64,000 nt of DNA, taken from an uncultured Bacteroidota bacterium (lineage in GTDB: Bacteria; Bacteroidota; Bacteroidia; Flavobacteriales; Flavobacteriaceae). Below, piece after piece: positions 28,454 to 36,705 of the stretch. Both the position numbers and the translations under genes were made by a program. Position 1 is the stretch's first letter. The number at the start of each line of letters is the position of its first letter. The DNA is taken from the NCBI GenBank assembly GCA_913062555.1, contig CAJXVU010000004.1, positions 1-64,000 on the forward strand, given 5' to 3'. The notes below the pieces were generated by a model, which saw nothing but the letters and a program-made list of their open reading frames with translations, did not search any database and was not told where the DNA came from.

Positions 28454-29443
28454 ATGAAAATAGCTGTTGTTATATTAAATTGGAATGGAAAGGCACTACT
28501 TGAACAGTTTTTGCCTTCAGTAGTTAAATACTCACGAGAAGCAGATATTTATATTGCCGACAATGCTTCAACTGACGATTCTATAACTTTTATTTCATAC
28601 ACTTATCCACAAATTAAAATAATCCAGAATGCCGAGAATGGGGGTTATGCCAAAGGCTACAATGACGCTCTTCAACATGTAGATGCCGATGTTTATTGTT
28701 TATTAAACTCTGATGTAGCAGTAACCAAAAACTGGTTGTCTCCTATTATGGAAGCTTATAGAAATTATCCTGAAACGGCTATTATTCAACCTAAAATATT
28801 AGATTTTAAAAATCAGACATATTTCGAGTACGCAGGAGCTGCTGGTGGATTTATTGATAAATATGGATACCCATATTGTAGAGGTCGTATTTTTGATACC
28901 ATTGAAGAAGATCATGGACAGTACAACGATATTGCAAAAATATTTTGGGCTTCCGGAGCCTGCTTATTTATCCGCAGCTCAGTTTTTAAAACGCTGAGGG
29001 GCTTTGATGAATTCTTTTTTGCGCATATGGAAGAAATTGATTTGTGCTGGCGGGCCAAAAATTTAAATTATCAAAATATTTATGTTGGAACCTCCACTGT
29101 GTACCATGTTGGAGGCGCCACATTAAATAATACCAGTCCTAAAAAAACGTATTTAAATTTTAGAAATAACCTATTCATCCTTGTAAAAAATGCACCTGGA
29201 CATTTATTCACTTTAGTATTCACTAGGCTCGTTTTAGATGGTGTAGCAGGCCTGAAATTTGTTTTTAACTTCAAACCCAAACATACTTTAGCAATCCTAA
29301 GGGCACACTTTGCATTTTACAAGCATTTGAACGCATTACTGAATCAACGAAAAACACTACAACAGAAGTCAATATATTACTCAGAAAAAAGTATTGTTTG
29401 GTCTTATTTCGTCAAAAAAAGACGTTATTTTAATAGTTTGTGA
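28454..29443 (+). CDS. Family 2 glycosyltransferase
   Basis: A 329-residue GT-A fold glycosyltransferase. The N-terminus MKIAVVILNWNGK is typical of the rhamnosyltransferase-like GT2 branch. Metal/nucleotide-sugar residues are seen in YIADNASTDDS and CLLNSDVAV, and the acceptor region in DEFFFAHMEEIDLCWR (the ED-type catalytic motif). The C-terminus is basic and hydrophobic, suggesting membrane association. The ATG at 28454 is preferred over an upstream in-frame TTG because the family begins exactly there. It follows the HsdR_N-type gene by about 85 bases; no other surface polysaccharide genes are adjacent. Confidence 0.9.
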   Translation: MKIAVVILNWNGKALLEQFLPSVVKYSREADIYIADNASTDDSITFISYTYPQIKIIQNAENGGYAKGYNDALQHVDADVYCLLNSDVAVTKNWLSPIMEAYRNYPETAIIQPKILDFKNQTYFEYAGAAGGFIDKYGYPYCRGRIFDTIEEDHGQYNDIAKIFWASGACLFIRSSVFKTLRGFDEFFFAHMEEIDLCWRAKNLNYQNIYVGTSTVYHVGGATLNNTSPKKTYLNFRNNLFILVKNAPGHLFTLVFTRLVLDGVAGLKFVFNFKPKHTLAILRAHFAFYKHLNALLNQRKTLQQKSIYYSEKSIVWSYFVKKRRYFNSL

Positions 29444-29539
29444 AATAGTTCGTAAAAGTTTTGTTAATACAGGGTCTAGTTGGGCTTTTTTGTATATTTT
29501 TATCATTCGTCAAAATATAAATTAATTAAGAAAAACATC

Positions 29540-30397
29540 ATGAAGAGAATTTTATTGCTTAGCTTGTCTACAATGCTCTTATTAAGCTCATGTAAATCAA
29601 ACAAAGAATTTGCTGCGCTTGAAAACAAACAGAAAGAAACACAAGATTTACTAAATTCAGCAACCGTTAAATTGAATGCATGCTTATCAGATGAAGCAGC
29701 TGCTACAGCACGTGCCAATGCTCTTGAAGGACAGATTTCAGATTTGAGAAATTCTAACAACAGCTTAATTCAAAGCAACCAAGATTTAACAATGTTAACT
29801 GCCAAAGGCGCTGATAATGTTGAAAGAACTTTGGAAAGCATTAAAGAAAAAGATCTTAAAATAACACGTTTACAAGATGCTTTAAACAAAAAGGATAGTG
29901 TCACTCTTGCGCTTGTAACAAGTTTAAAACGTGAAGTTGGAATTAACGACCCGGATATTGAGATAAATGTTGAAAAAGGTGTTGTATTTATTTCTATTGC
30001 AGATAAATTATTATTTAAAAGCGGAAGCTATACGGTAACTTCTCAAGCCAAAGATGTATTATCTAAAGTTGCTACAGTTGTAAATGGAAAACCAGATTTT
30101 GAATGTATGGTAGAAGGTCATACTGATAGTAAATCATACCAAAAAGGTGTGTTACTTGACAACTGGGATTTAAGTGTTAAACGCTCAACTGCCATTGTAA
30201 GAGTTCTTGAAAGTTTGGATGTAAATCCAAATCGCTTAATTGCTGCTGGACGTAGTCATTATGTTCCTTTAGTAGACAATGATACCTCTGAAAACAGATC
30301 AAGAAACAGACGTACTCGTATTGTGATCATGCCAAAAATTGATCAATTCTACGATATGATAGAAAAAGAAATGAAAGATTTATCTACAGGAAACTAA
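29540..30397 (+). CDS. OmpA family lipoprotein with coiled coil
   Basis: A 285-residue outer-membrane lipoprotein. Order: lipoprotein signal MKRILLLSLSTM to LLLSSCKS, a long coiled coil (about 25-125) rich in Ala, Asn, Leu and Lys, and a C-terminal OmpA peptidoglycan-binding domain (about 150-265) with VEGHTDS, NWDLSVKRS and NRRTRIVI. Such proteins tether the outer membrane to the wall. The ATG at 29540 is chosen over upstream in-frame codons because it begins the signal peptide. A strong terminator follows 17 bases after the stop. Confidence 0.93.
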   Translation: MKRILLLSLSTMLLLSSCKSNKEFAALENKQKETQDLLNSATVKLNACLSDEAAATARANALEGQISDLRNSNNSLIQSNQDLTMLTAKGADNVERTLESIKEKDLKITRLQDALNKKDSVTLALVTSLKREVGINDPDIEINVEKGVVFISIADKLLFKSGSYTVTSQAKDVLSKVATVVNGKPDFECMVEGHTDSKSYQKGVLLDNWDLSVKRSTAIVRVLESLDVNPNRLIAAGRSHYVPLVDNDTSENRSRNRRTRIVIMPKIDQFYDMIEKEMKDLSTGN

Positions 30398-30414
30398 TCT
30401 CTCATAAAATATAT

Positions 30415-30449
30415 AAAAAAGCTCAATCAATTGGTTGAGCTTTTTTTTT
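30415..30449 (+). terminator. Rho-independent terminator of the OmpA lipoprotein gene
   Basis: A stem AAGCTCAA/TTGAGCTT, extended by T-G and C-G pairs around an AATT loop, followed by nine T. The A-run on the left makes it usable from the other side too. Confidence 0.88.
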
Positions 30450-30489
30450 GAATTAACTTAGTTATGCGCTTTTCTGGGATTCAATAATT

Positions 30490-30524
30490 AAAAAAAGCCT
30501 GCTGTAACATGTACAGACAGGCTC
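30490..30524 (-). terminator. Rho-independent terminator for the minus-strand micro-operon
   Basis: Read on the minus strand: AGCCTG, one unpaired T, CTGTA, loop, TACAG, CAGGCT, then TTTTTTT. An 11-bp stem with one bulge and a T run is a strong terminator. It points away from the 33- and 86-residue genes and lies 200 bases beyond the stop of the former, so it is evidence that this strand is transcribed. Confidence 0.75.
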
Positions 30525-30724
30525 AAATGACACAAGTCATATAATAATCTCGAACACGTCATATATCAGTTATACCGTCATTAAAACGACAAATTATAAC
30601 TTTTATAGATATTCAAAACATTATTACAATAATCCCTACTCCAGTGACTTGGTCAAATTGTAATTCCAATTAATTCACTATTAAAATAAATTATTGAAGT
30701 TTTATTAATTTATTTTTTAAAAAT

Positions 30725-30826
30725 TTAAACGAAAAGTCCTAGATAAATATTCAATGCAACAACAATTATTAAAATGGTTATAAACAGGGCTAAAACAATA
30801 TGATTTATAAATTCTTTCTTCTTCAT
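30725..30826 (-). CDS. 33-residue single-pass membrane peptide coupled to the 86-residue gene
   Basis: A very short gene: the peptide starts MKKKEFINHIV and ends NIYLGLFV. It has a basic N-terminus, one hydrophobic segment of about 20 residues (9-30) and no charged C-terminal tail, so it should insert as a single membrane helix with the N-terminus inside. Its ATG overlaps the TGA of the 86-residue gene by the classic four-base ATGA, which implies translational coupling. A minus-strand terminator lies downstream. Possible roles are a membrane toxin-like peptide, a small regulator of a membrane protein, or a lysis/holin-like peptide; none can be chosen from sequence. Confidence 0.62.
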   Translation of the reverse strand: MKKKEFINHIVLALFITILIIVVALNIYLGLFV

Positions 30827-31083
30827 TCCTGAGATAATATGCGTTCCTTATTCTTCTCACTAGTTTCGAATTCAAGCTTTCTCGATTCAAAAACATCAAA
30901 TATTGCTTGTTCAATACCATCATGCTCAATTTTACCAATAAACACCATTCTAATCATACTTTCACGATATGGAGTTCCTCTCGAAGAGGTAATATTTTGC
31001 CTCTTTAACTCTATAAATACAGACTGAATCCAATCCTTCTTTAAATGCTTTTGTAGTCTTTCTTTTTGGGACTTAGAAATCAT
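30823..31083 (-). CDS. 86-residue basic protein, possible HTH-like, upstream of the membrane peptide
   Basis: I do not recognise this with certainty. It is basic at the N-terminus (KSQKERLQKHLKKDW), with SSRGTPYRESMIRMVFIGK in the middle and a helical charged C-terminus. The general pattern (LQKHL-KDW...VF-GK...IEQAIFDVFE) recalls small Bacteroidota HTH-like proteins found near phage and mobile-element genes, so weak DNA binding is possible. It shares an ATGA overlap with the 33-residue peptide gene and is divergent from an XRE-like regulator with 162 bases between. Overlapping reading frames on both strands are ruled out by composition and by the coupling. Confidence 0.65.
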   Translation of the reverse strand: MISKSQKERLQKHLKKDWIQSVFIELKRQNITSSRGTPYRESMIRMVFIGKIEHDGIEQAIFDVFESRKLEFETSEKNKERILSQE

Positions 31084-31245
31084 ATAAAATCTTATTTAAT
31101 TATTGATATATTATTGATATATTTATGATGTATTTGCGATACACATATCTAAGATTAAAACTACCAATATATTAGCTATAATACTAATTTATTAGTAAAT
31201 ATTTTCTTATTAATTAGTAAAATAAATTACACATTGTCCAATTTT
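31084..31245. promoter_or_regulatory. Repeat-rich divergent regulatory region
   Basis: The region between the 86-residue gene and the XRE-like gene has several repeats. TATTGATAT occurs at 31101-31109 and again at 31112-31120 (11-base period, about one helical turn). An inverted repeat TACTAA/TTAGTA is at 31182-31187 and 31192-31197. TTAGTAAA occurs at 31192-31199 and 31214-31221, 22 bases apart. ATTAG/CTAAT pairs also bracket 31171-31188. These are what one expects of operators for the XRE-like protein, but no exact TAnnTTTG box is present for either gene. Confidence 0.5.
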
Positions 31246-31596
31246 ATGGAATTACCCGAAATTAATAAACGCATAAAAAAGCTCGTTGAAAAATACGCTC
31301 AAGACAATGCCTCAGAATTTTGTAGGATTGTTGACATAAAGCCTTCTTATAAATTGACCCGTTTATTTACGGTTGAAAACCGCAATGGTAAATATCCAGA
31401 ACCCAGTTTGGATGTTGTTCGACAAATTTCGAGCAAACTCGATGTAGACCTTAATTACTTAGTTTTTGGAGAATCCAAATACGCTAAGAACATTATTAAT
31501 GAAGAGCGCAATAAATATTTGACTAACGATGAGAAAATTAGTTTTATCATTAAACAAAATGTTGAAATTTTAGAGAATCTTAAAGATACTGAATAA
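31246..31596 (+). CDS. XRE-like helix-turn-helix regulator
   Basis: A 116-residue protein. The N-terminal part (about 1-75) has the layout of Bacteroidota XRE/CI-like DNA-binding domains: INKRIKKLVEKYAQDNASEF, IVDIKPSYKLTRLF (turn and recognition helix region), then DVVRQISSKLDVDLNYLVFGES, the last phrase being the characteristic end of this domain. The C-terminal tail (about 85-116) is a charged helix, probably for dimerisation. The ATG at 31246 is preferred; a TTG four codons earlier is possible. It faces the 86-residue gene across the repeat region and is the likely autoregulator of both units. Confidence 0.78.
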   Translation: MELPEINKRIKKLVEKYAQDNASEFCRIVDIKPSYKLTRLFTVENRNGKYPEPSLDVVRQISSKLDVDLNYLVFGESKYAKNIINEERNKYLTNDEKISFIIKQNVEILENLKDTE

Positions 31597-31647
31597 AAAT
31601 TTATTGAACTGAATTATATCTATAGCAGAGCATGGTATTCTTTGTAA

Positions 31648-32268
31648 TTAAAAAATCTCTAAACCACCTTTTCCTTCTCTTACAACTACAGGTTCATCAC
31701 CTGAAAAATCAATTATGGTCGAGGCCTCATTGTCGCCATAACCACCATTAATTACAAGATCTACTTTAGCGTTCCATTTTTCAAGAATCAATTCGGGGTC
31801 AGTTGTATACTCCAAAATTTCATCCTCATCATAAATGGACGTCGAAATAATTGGATTCCCCAAAAGTTTCACAATCTCCAATGCGATATTATTATTAGGA
31901 ATACGAATCCCAACAGTTTTCTTCTTTTTGAAGGCACTCGGTAAGGATTTCGCTCCAGGGAGAATAAAAGTGTACGGTCCTGGTAATGCTCGTTTTAACA
32001 CCTTAAAGGTAGAAGTATCAATTTGCTTTACATAGTCACTTAAATTGCTCAAATCATGACAAATAAATGAAAAATTAGCCTTTTCTAATTTCACGCCTTT
32101 TAGCCTAGCAACACGATCTAAAGCCTTAGAATTTGTGATATCACATCCCAATCCGTACACCGTATCTGTAGGATAGATAATTAAACCGCCTCGTTTTAAA
32201 ACAGCGACCACCTTCTCTATCTCAGCGCGGTTGGGGTTTTCTTCATAAATTCTAACAAAATCTGCCAT
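31648..32268 (-). CDS. Sua5/YciO/YrdC family L-threonylcarbamoyladenylate synthase
   Basis: A 206-residue YrdC-fold protein. Characterised members make threonylcarbamoyl-AMP for the tRNA t6A modification; the YciO branch has weak or uncertain activity. Seen: GGLIIYPTDTVYGLGCD (about 28-44), FSFICHDLSNLSDY, LPGPYTFIL, a KKKKTVGIRIPN segment and STSIYDEDE. At 206 residues without a Sua5 C-terminal domain it resembles YciO/TsaC. Its ATG shares one base with the stop of the upstream pcrA-like gene (TAATG), so the two are coupled. Confidence 0.88.
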   Translation of the reverse strand: MADFVRIYEENPNRAEIEKVVAVLKRGGLIIYPTDTVYGLGCDITNSKALDRVARLKGVKLEKANFSFICHDLSNLSDYVKQIDTSTFKVLKRALPGPYTFILPGAKSLPSAFKKKKTVGIRIPNNNIALEIVKLLGNPIISTSIYDEDEILEYTTDPELILEKWNAKVDLVINGGYGDNEASTIIDFSGDEPVVVREGKGGLEIF

Positions 32269-34625
32269 TATCCTATAATTTGAAGTTTTGCAAAGCGCAA
32301 TAACAACTTTTTTATACCTCCGTTCTCAAAGTTTATTTCTGCTTTAATGTCGGCGCCCTTACCTTCTATTTTAAGCACCTCCCCTTTTCCAAAGCGCAGA
32401 TGTTTCACAATATTACCAACAGTTAATTTACTGTCAAACAAATTGGTGTTGCCTCCAGTTTTTGCTACAGGTTTCAAATGTTTTGGTGCTGTTATTTTCA
32501 CTGCTTCTGGTGCCGCCTTTTTCATTGCCTTTTTTTTGAATTCAGGCTGTTTAGCAGGTTTAAATCTTATTTTATTACCAGGAATCCTTATCGGCTTTTC
32601 TGGCATAATATCTCCAAAAATATCAGGATCTAACATGGGATTAAATGAACGCTCTTCAGGAGGTGTTAACACCTCTAAATATTGTTCATCAATTTCCTGA
32701 ATAAAACGACTTGGTTCAGCATCTACTAATTTTCCCCAACGATATCGTGTTAAGGCATATGTTAAATAGGCTTGTTTTTCTGCACGTGTTAAAGCCACAT
32801 AAAACAAACGACGTTCTTCTTCGAGTTCACTTCGAGTATTCATACTCATTGCACTAGGAAACAAATCTTCTTCTAAACCAACAATATAGACATAAGGAAA
32901 CTCTAATCCTTTGGCTAAGTGAATGGTCATTAACGCAACATGATCTGCATCTCCTTTATCTGAATCAATATCTGTAGCGAGTGCAACATCTTCAAGAAAC
33001 TCTGCTAAGGACCCCGTGGTATCAACAATTTCCTTTTGACTTTCCACGAAATCGTTCATACCATTAAGTAGCTCTTCAATATTCTCCATTTTGGCAACCC
33101 CTTCAGGAGTGCCATCTTTACCAAATTCTCTAACAATTCCTGTTACCTTAGCGACATGTTCTGCCAAATCAAAAACATTGGCAGTTTGGTTCATAACTTG
33201 AAAACTTTCAATCATCAATACAAAATCTTGTAGTTTTCCTCTGGTTCCTGAATTTATCTTAATATCGATTTGATCTAAATGTTGTAAGACTTCAAAAATA
33301 GAACGCTTATACCCATTTGCTGCCACCAATAATCTATCAATCGTGGTTTGGCCAATACCTCTGGCCGGGAAATTAATAACCCGTTTTAAGGCTTCTTCGT
33401 CAGCCGGATTTATAACCAATCGTAAATATGAAAGTACATCCTTAATTTCTTTACGCTGGTAGAACGACAATCCTCCATAAATCCTATAAGGAATATCTCT
33501 TTTTCTCAAAGCATCCTCAATAGCACGAGACTGTGAATTTGTTCTATACAATACTGCAAAATCACTATTTAACAGTTGGTTTTGCATTTTATTCTCAAAA
33601 ATAGTACTCGCAACATAACGGCCTTCATCCCCGTCGTTTAAAGAACGATGTACTTTTATTTTTCCACCTTCATCATTTGCCGTCCAAACAATTTTCTCGA
33701 GTTTGGTTTGGTTTTTATCTATTATGGAATTAGCTGCGTTTACAATAGTTTTTGTCGATCGGTAATTTTGTTCCAATTTAAAAACTTTCACATTATCATA
33801 ATCCTTTTGGAAATTCAATATGTTATTAATATTGGCACCACGAAAGGCATAAATACTTTGAGCATCATCACCTACAACACAAATATTCTGAAATTTATCC
33901 GATAAGGCTTTCACTATTAAATATTGTGAATGGTTGGTATCCTGATACTCATCAACCAAAATGTATCGAAACTTATTTTGATATTTTGCTAACACTTCAG
34001 GAAACCGGGTTAACAACTCATTAGTTTTCAATAGCAAATCGTCAAAATCCATGGCACCAGCCTTAAAACACCTATCGACATACTCTTTATAAATATCCCC
34101 TAAACGAGGACGTCTCGCCATAGTATCGGCTTCTTTTAATTCTGGATTTTGAAGATATGCTTTAACCGTAATCAGGTTATTTTTATAAGAAGAAATTCGA
34201 GAATGAATCTGCTTGTATTTATAAATATCTTTATCCAAATTCAATTCCTTAATAATTGAGGATATTAAGCGCTGAGAATCCTGAGAATCATAAATAGTAA
34301 AATTACTTGGGTAGCCAAGTTTACTAGATTCAATACGCAAGATTTTAGCAAAAACGGAATGAAAAGTTCCCATCCAAATATTTTTTGCTTCGCTAGCACC
34401 TACAATTGCAGCGATACGATCTTTCATTTCACGAGCCGCTTTATTAGTAAATGTCAAGGTTAAAATATTAAAAGCATCAACGCCTTTACTCATTAAATAT
34501 GCAATCCTATAGGTAAGCACACGTGTTTTTCCTGAACCAGCTCCAGCAATCACGATCATTGCGCCCTCCTTTTGTAGTGTTGGCGCTAATTGCGCCTCAT
34601 TCAACTGACTTAAATACTTCTCCAA
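32268..34625 (-). CDS. UvrD/PcrA-family superfamily 1 DNA helicase
   Basis: A 785-residue 3'-5' helicase used in DNA repair, replication-fork processing and transcription-coupled repair. Seen: Walker A GAGSGKT (28-34), the Walker B region VDEYQDTNHSQY, GDDAQSIYAFRGA, QNYRSTKTIVNAAN, motif V HLAKGLEFPYVYIVGLEE, motif VI FYVALTRAEK, and a C-terminal lysine-rich linker leading to a Tudor-like tail with FGKGEV and FENGGIKKL. Length matches PcrA/UvrD (about 720-790). It is the first gene of a two-gene operon with the YciO-like gene. Confidence 0.93.
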   Translation of the reverse strand: MEKYLSQLNEAQLAPTLQKEGAMIVIAGAGSGKTRVLTYRIAYLMSKGVDAFNILTLTFTNKAAREMKDRIAAIVGASEAKNIWMGTFHSVFAKILRIESSKLGYPSNFTIYDSQDSQRLISSIIKELNLDKDIYKYKQIHSRISSYKNNLITVKAYLQNPELKEADTMARRPRLGDIYKEYVDRCFKAGAMDFDDLLLKTNELLTRFPEVLAKYQNKFRYILVDEYQDTNHSQYLIVKALSDKFQNICVVGDDAQSIYAFRGANINNILNFQKDYDNVKVFKLEQNYRSTKTIVNAANSIIDKNQTKLEKIVWTANDEGGKIKVHRSLNDGDEGRYVASTIFENKMQNQLLNSDFAVLYRTNSQSRAIEDALRKRDIPYRIYGGLSFYQRKEIKDVLSYLRLVINPADEEALKRVINFPARGIGQTTIDRLLVAANGYKRSIFEVLQHLDQIDIKINSGTRGKLQDFVLMIESFQVMNQTANVFDLAEHVAKVTGIVREFGKDGTPEGVAKMENIEELLNGMNDFVESQKEIVDTTGSLAEFLEDVALATDIDSDKGDADHVALMTIHLAKGLEFPYVYIVGLEEDLFPSAMSMNTRSELEEERRLFYVALTRAEKQAYLTYALTRYRWGKLVDAEPSRFIQEIDEQYLEVLTPPEERSFNPMLDPDIFGDIMPEKPIRIPGNKIRFKPAKQPEFKKKAMKKAAPEAVKITAPKHLKPVAKTGGNTNLFDSKLTVGNIVKHLRFGKGEVLKIEGKGADIKAEINFENGGIKKLLLRFAKLQIIG

Positions 34626-34764
34626 TTTAAATAATTTTAAAGCGTGAATTTAGCCATTGTTAGGCGTTTATTATAATGTATACATGAATAATTATAAACA
34701 ATTCTCAATCTATATTTTGTTTCATGAAAATTTAAATATCTTTAAGGCAAAAATTTTATTTCCT

Positions 34765-35307
34765 ATGAACAAATTATGCACACTACTTTGTGTCTTCCTA
34801 TGCTTTAATGCATTATCAATCGCTCAAAACAGCCCTATTCAAGGTGAAATTGTTAAAGATTATGGGAAATTCTATGCCGTTGAAGATACCGATATAAAGA
34901 CAGACACCACATCAGAGTTTAAAGTTATTTTTGATATAACGAAATCTTCAGAAGATAAAAGTGTACCAAACAAATATATTGCCACAGCCGCACGATTTTT
35001 AAATATGCATGCCAATGAAGGCATGAACAAAACACAACTCAAAGTAGCCATGACTATTCATGGAGGTGCTTGGCAAGATGTTTTAAATAACGAAACTTAT
35101 AAAGAAAAATATGGAGTCAACAATCCCAATTTCGATCTAATCAATCAATTGACTAAAGCTGGAGTTGACATTATTATTTGTGGACAAACGGCGGGTGTTA
35201 GAGGAATTACTCATGAAAATGCGAACCCCAATGTAAAATTTGCGTTGTCAGCAATGACTGCCCTTTTACAATATCAAAATAATGGATATACATTTTTGAA
35301 ACTATAA
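34765..35307 (+). CDS. Exported DsrE-like domain protein
   Basis: A 180-residue protein with a signal peptide (MNKLCTLLCVFLCFNALSIAQ) and a DsrE/DsrF-like domain from about residue 45 on: KVIFDIT, LKVAMTIHGGAWQDVL, QLTKAGVDIIICGQT and a C-terminal MTALLQYQNNGYTFLKL. Cytoplasmic DsrE proteins relay sulfur on a conserved Cys; here a Cys (in IICGQT) is at the expected strand end, but the protein is exported, as is common for this Bacteroidota branch, and its role is unknown. The ATG at 34765 starts the signal peptide and is chosen over longer in-frame starts. It is divergent from the helicase gene. Confidence 0.82.
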   Translation: MNKLCTLLCVFLCFNALSIAQNSPIQGEIVKDYGKFYAVEDTDIKTDTTSEFKVIFDITKSSEDKSVPNKYIATAARFLNMHANEGMNKTQLKVAMTIHGGAWQDVLNNETYKEKYGVNNPNFDLINQLTKAGVDIIICGQTAGVRGITHENANPNVKFALSAMTALLQYQNNGYTFLKL

Positions 35308-35423
35308 ACTAAAGGCAATGAACATCAATGATGAGTCAATTATATGAAGGTTTTATTCTAGTCTAAATGAACTGCATTGCACTTAGTTGAATTAATAACT
35401 ATACTAACCATAAATACAAACAC

Positions 35424-36695
35424 ATGAAAAAATTACTCCTAGGCATTATTATTTTATCCAGTTACGTTGGATTTTCACAACATGGTATGGACGCTGACAT
35501 TGCTAAAATTGAAGATAAAGTCATTGAATGGCGACGTGATTTTCATCAAAATCCAGAGTTATCAAATAGAGAGTTTAAAACGGCCGAAAAAATTGCTGCA
35601 CATCTAAGATCATTGGGACTAGACGTACAAACTGGTATTGCACATACTGGAGTTGTAGCGCTTTTAAAAGGAAATCACCCAGGTAAAGTATTAGCCTTAA
35701 GAGCTGATATTGATGCATTACCAGTTTCTGAAAGAGCAGATTTACCTTTTAAATCAAATGTAAAAACCAATTTTAATGGGGTTGACACAGGTGTAATGCA
35801 TGCTTGCGGCCACGATACACATACTGCTATATTAATGGGAGTTGCTGAGATTTTATCTAAAAACAAAGATAAAATCCATGGTAGCATAAAGTTTATTTTT
35901 CAACCTGCAGAAGAAGGCGCTCCTGTTGGTGAAGAAGGTGGTGCGAAGTTAATGATTAAAGAAGGTGTATTAGAAAACCCTAGAGTAGATGCCATTTTCG
36001 GACTTCATATAGGTTCTAGTCAGCCAGTTGGTACCTTGGCTTATAAGCCAGGTGGGATGTTAGCTGCTGCACAACGTTTTGAAATTAATGTAAAAGGAAA
36101 ACAAACACATGGTTCAATGCCATGGGGAGGAATTGACCCAATTATGGCAAGTGTAAAGATCATTGATGGTTTACAAACGCTCGTCAGCAGAGAAATGCCA
36201 TTAACCAATGAAGCCGTGGTACTATCCATAGGAAAAATTGCAAGTGGTGTTAGAAATAATATCATTCCTGAATCCGCACAAATTATAGGGACACTTCGTA
36301 CTTTAGATTATGGAATGCAAGAACACATGAACAAGAGAATGCGAGAAATGGTTCCTGCCATCGCTAAAGCCTATAGAGCAGAAGCAACAATAGATATTGC
36401 AGATGGTACATCCATTACTTTTAATCATGTCGAATTAACCGCACAAGTAGCACCATCACTAGAGAAAGCAGCTGGTAAAGACCGAGTTTTTGTTATTAAT
36501 GCTATTACTGGAGCTGAAGATTTTTCTTTTTATCAAGAAAAAGTTCCTGGATTTTTCTTTTTTCTTGGCGGAATGACCCCTGGAACAACAGAAGCCTATC
36601 CACATCATACGCCTGATTTCTTTATTGATGAGGCTGGAATGCAATTAGGCGTGAAAACATTTATTCAAATGTCTTTAGATTATTTAAACAATTAA
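35424..36695 (+). CDS. Exported M20 family amidohydrolase
   Basis: A 423-residue M20D-type peptidase/amidohydrolase, related to N-acyl-amino-acid and IAA-amino-acid hydrolases. Seen: signal peptide (1-18, ends GFS), DFHQNPELSNREFKTA, the metal motif HACGHDTHTA at about 127-136, FIFQPAEEGAPVGEEGG with the catalytic Glu pair, a dimerisation/lid domain with GKQTHGSMPWGGIDP, and the last metal ligand in TPDFFIDEAGM. Two-metal hydrolysis of an N-acyl or dipeptide substrate in the periplasm is expected. The FMN protein gene follows by ten bases, in likely operon. Confidence 0.92.
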   Translation: MKKLLLGIIILSSYVGFSQHGMDADIAKIEDKVIEWRRDFHQNPELSNREFKTAEKIAAHLRSLGLDVQTGIAHTGVVALLKGNHPGKVLALRADIDALPVSERADLPFKSNVKTNFNGVDTGVMHACGHDTHTAILMGVAEILSKNKDKIHGSIKFIFQPAEEGAPVGEEGGAKLMIKEGVLENPRVDAIFGLHIGSSQPVGTLAYKPGGMLAAAQRFEINVKGKQTHGSMPWGGIDPIMASVKIIDGLQTLVSREMPLTNEAVVLSIGKIASGVRNNIIPESAQIIGTLRTLDYGMQEHMNKRMREMVPAIAKAYRAEATIDIADGTSITFNHVELTAQVAPSLEKAAGKDRVFVINAITGAEDFSFYQEKVPGFFFFLGGMTPGTTEAYPHHTPDFFIDEAGMQLGVKTFIQMSLDYLNN

Positions 36696-36705
36696 CAATT
36701 TTATA

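Larger units (their letters stand above)
30398..30724. other. 327-base interval with two terminators and no gene
   Basis: Contains the terminator of the OmpA gene on the plus strand and a second terminator in the opposite sense. The 200 bases between the second terminator and 30725 are about 75-80% A+T by eye and hold no ORF I can support; they would form a long 3' untranslated region of the minus-strand micro-operon, or could hide a small RNA. Confidence 0.6.

Noticed and set aside
30717-30938. 73-codon minus-strand frame overlapping the micropeptide and the 86-residue gene
   Set aside because: It runs in another frame across both small genes, is Cys/Asn/Arg-rich in a disordered way, and lacks the coupling that supports the other two.
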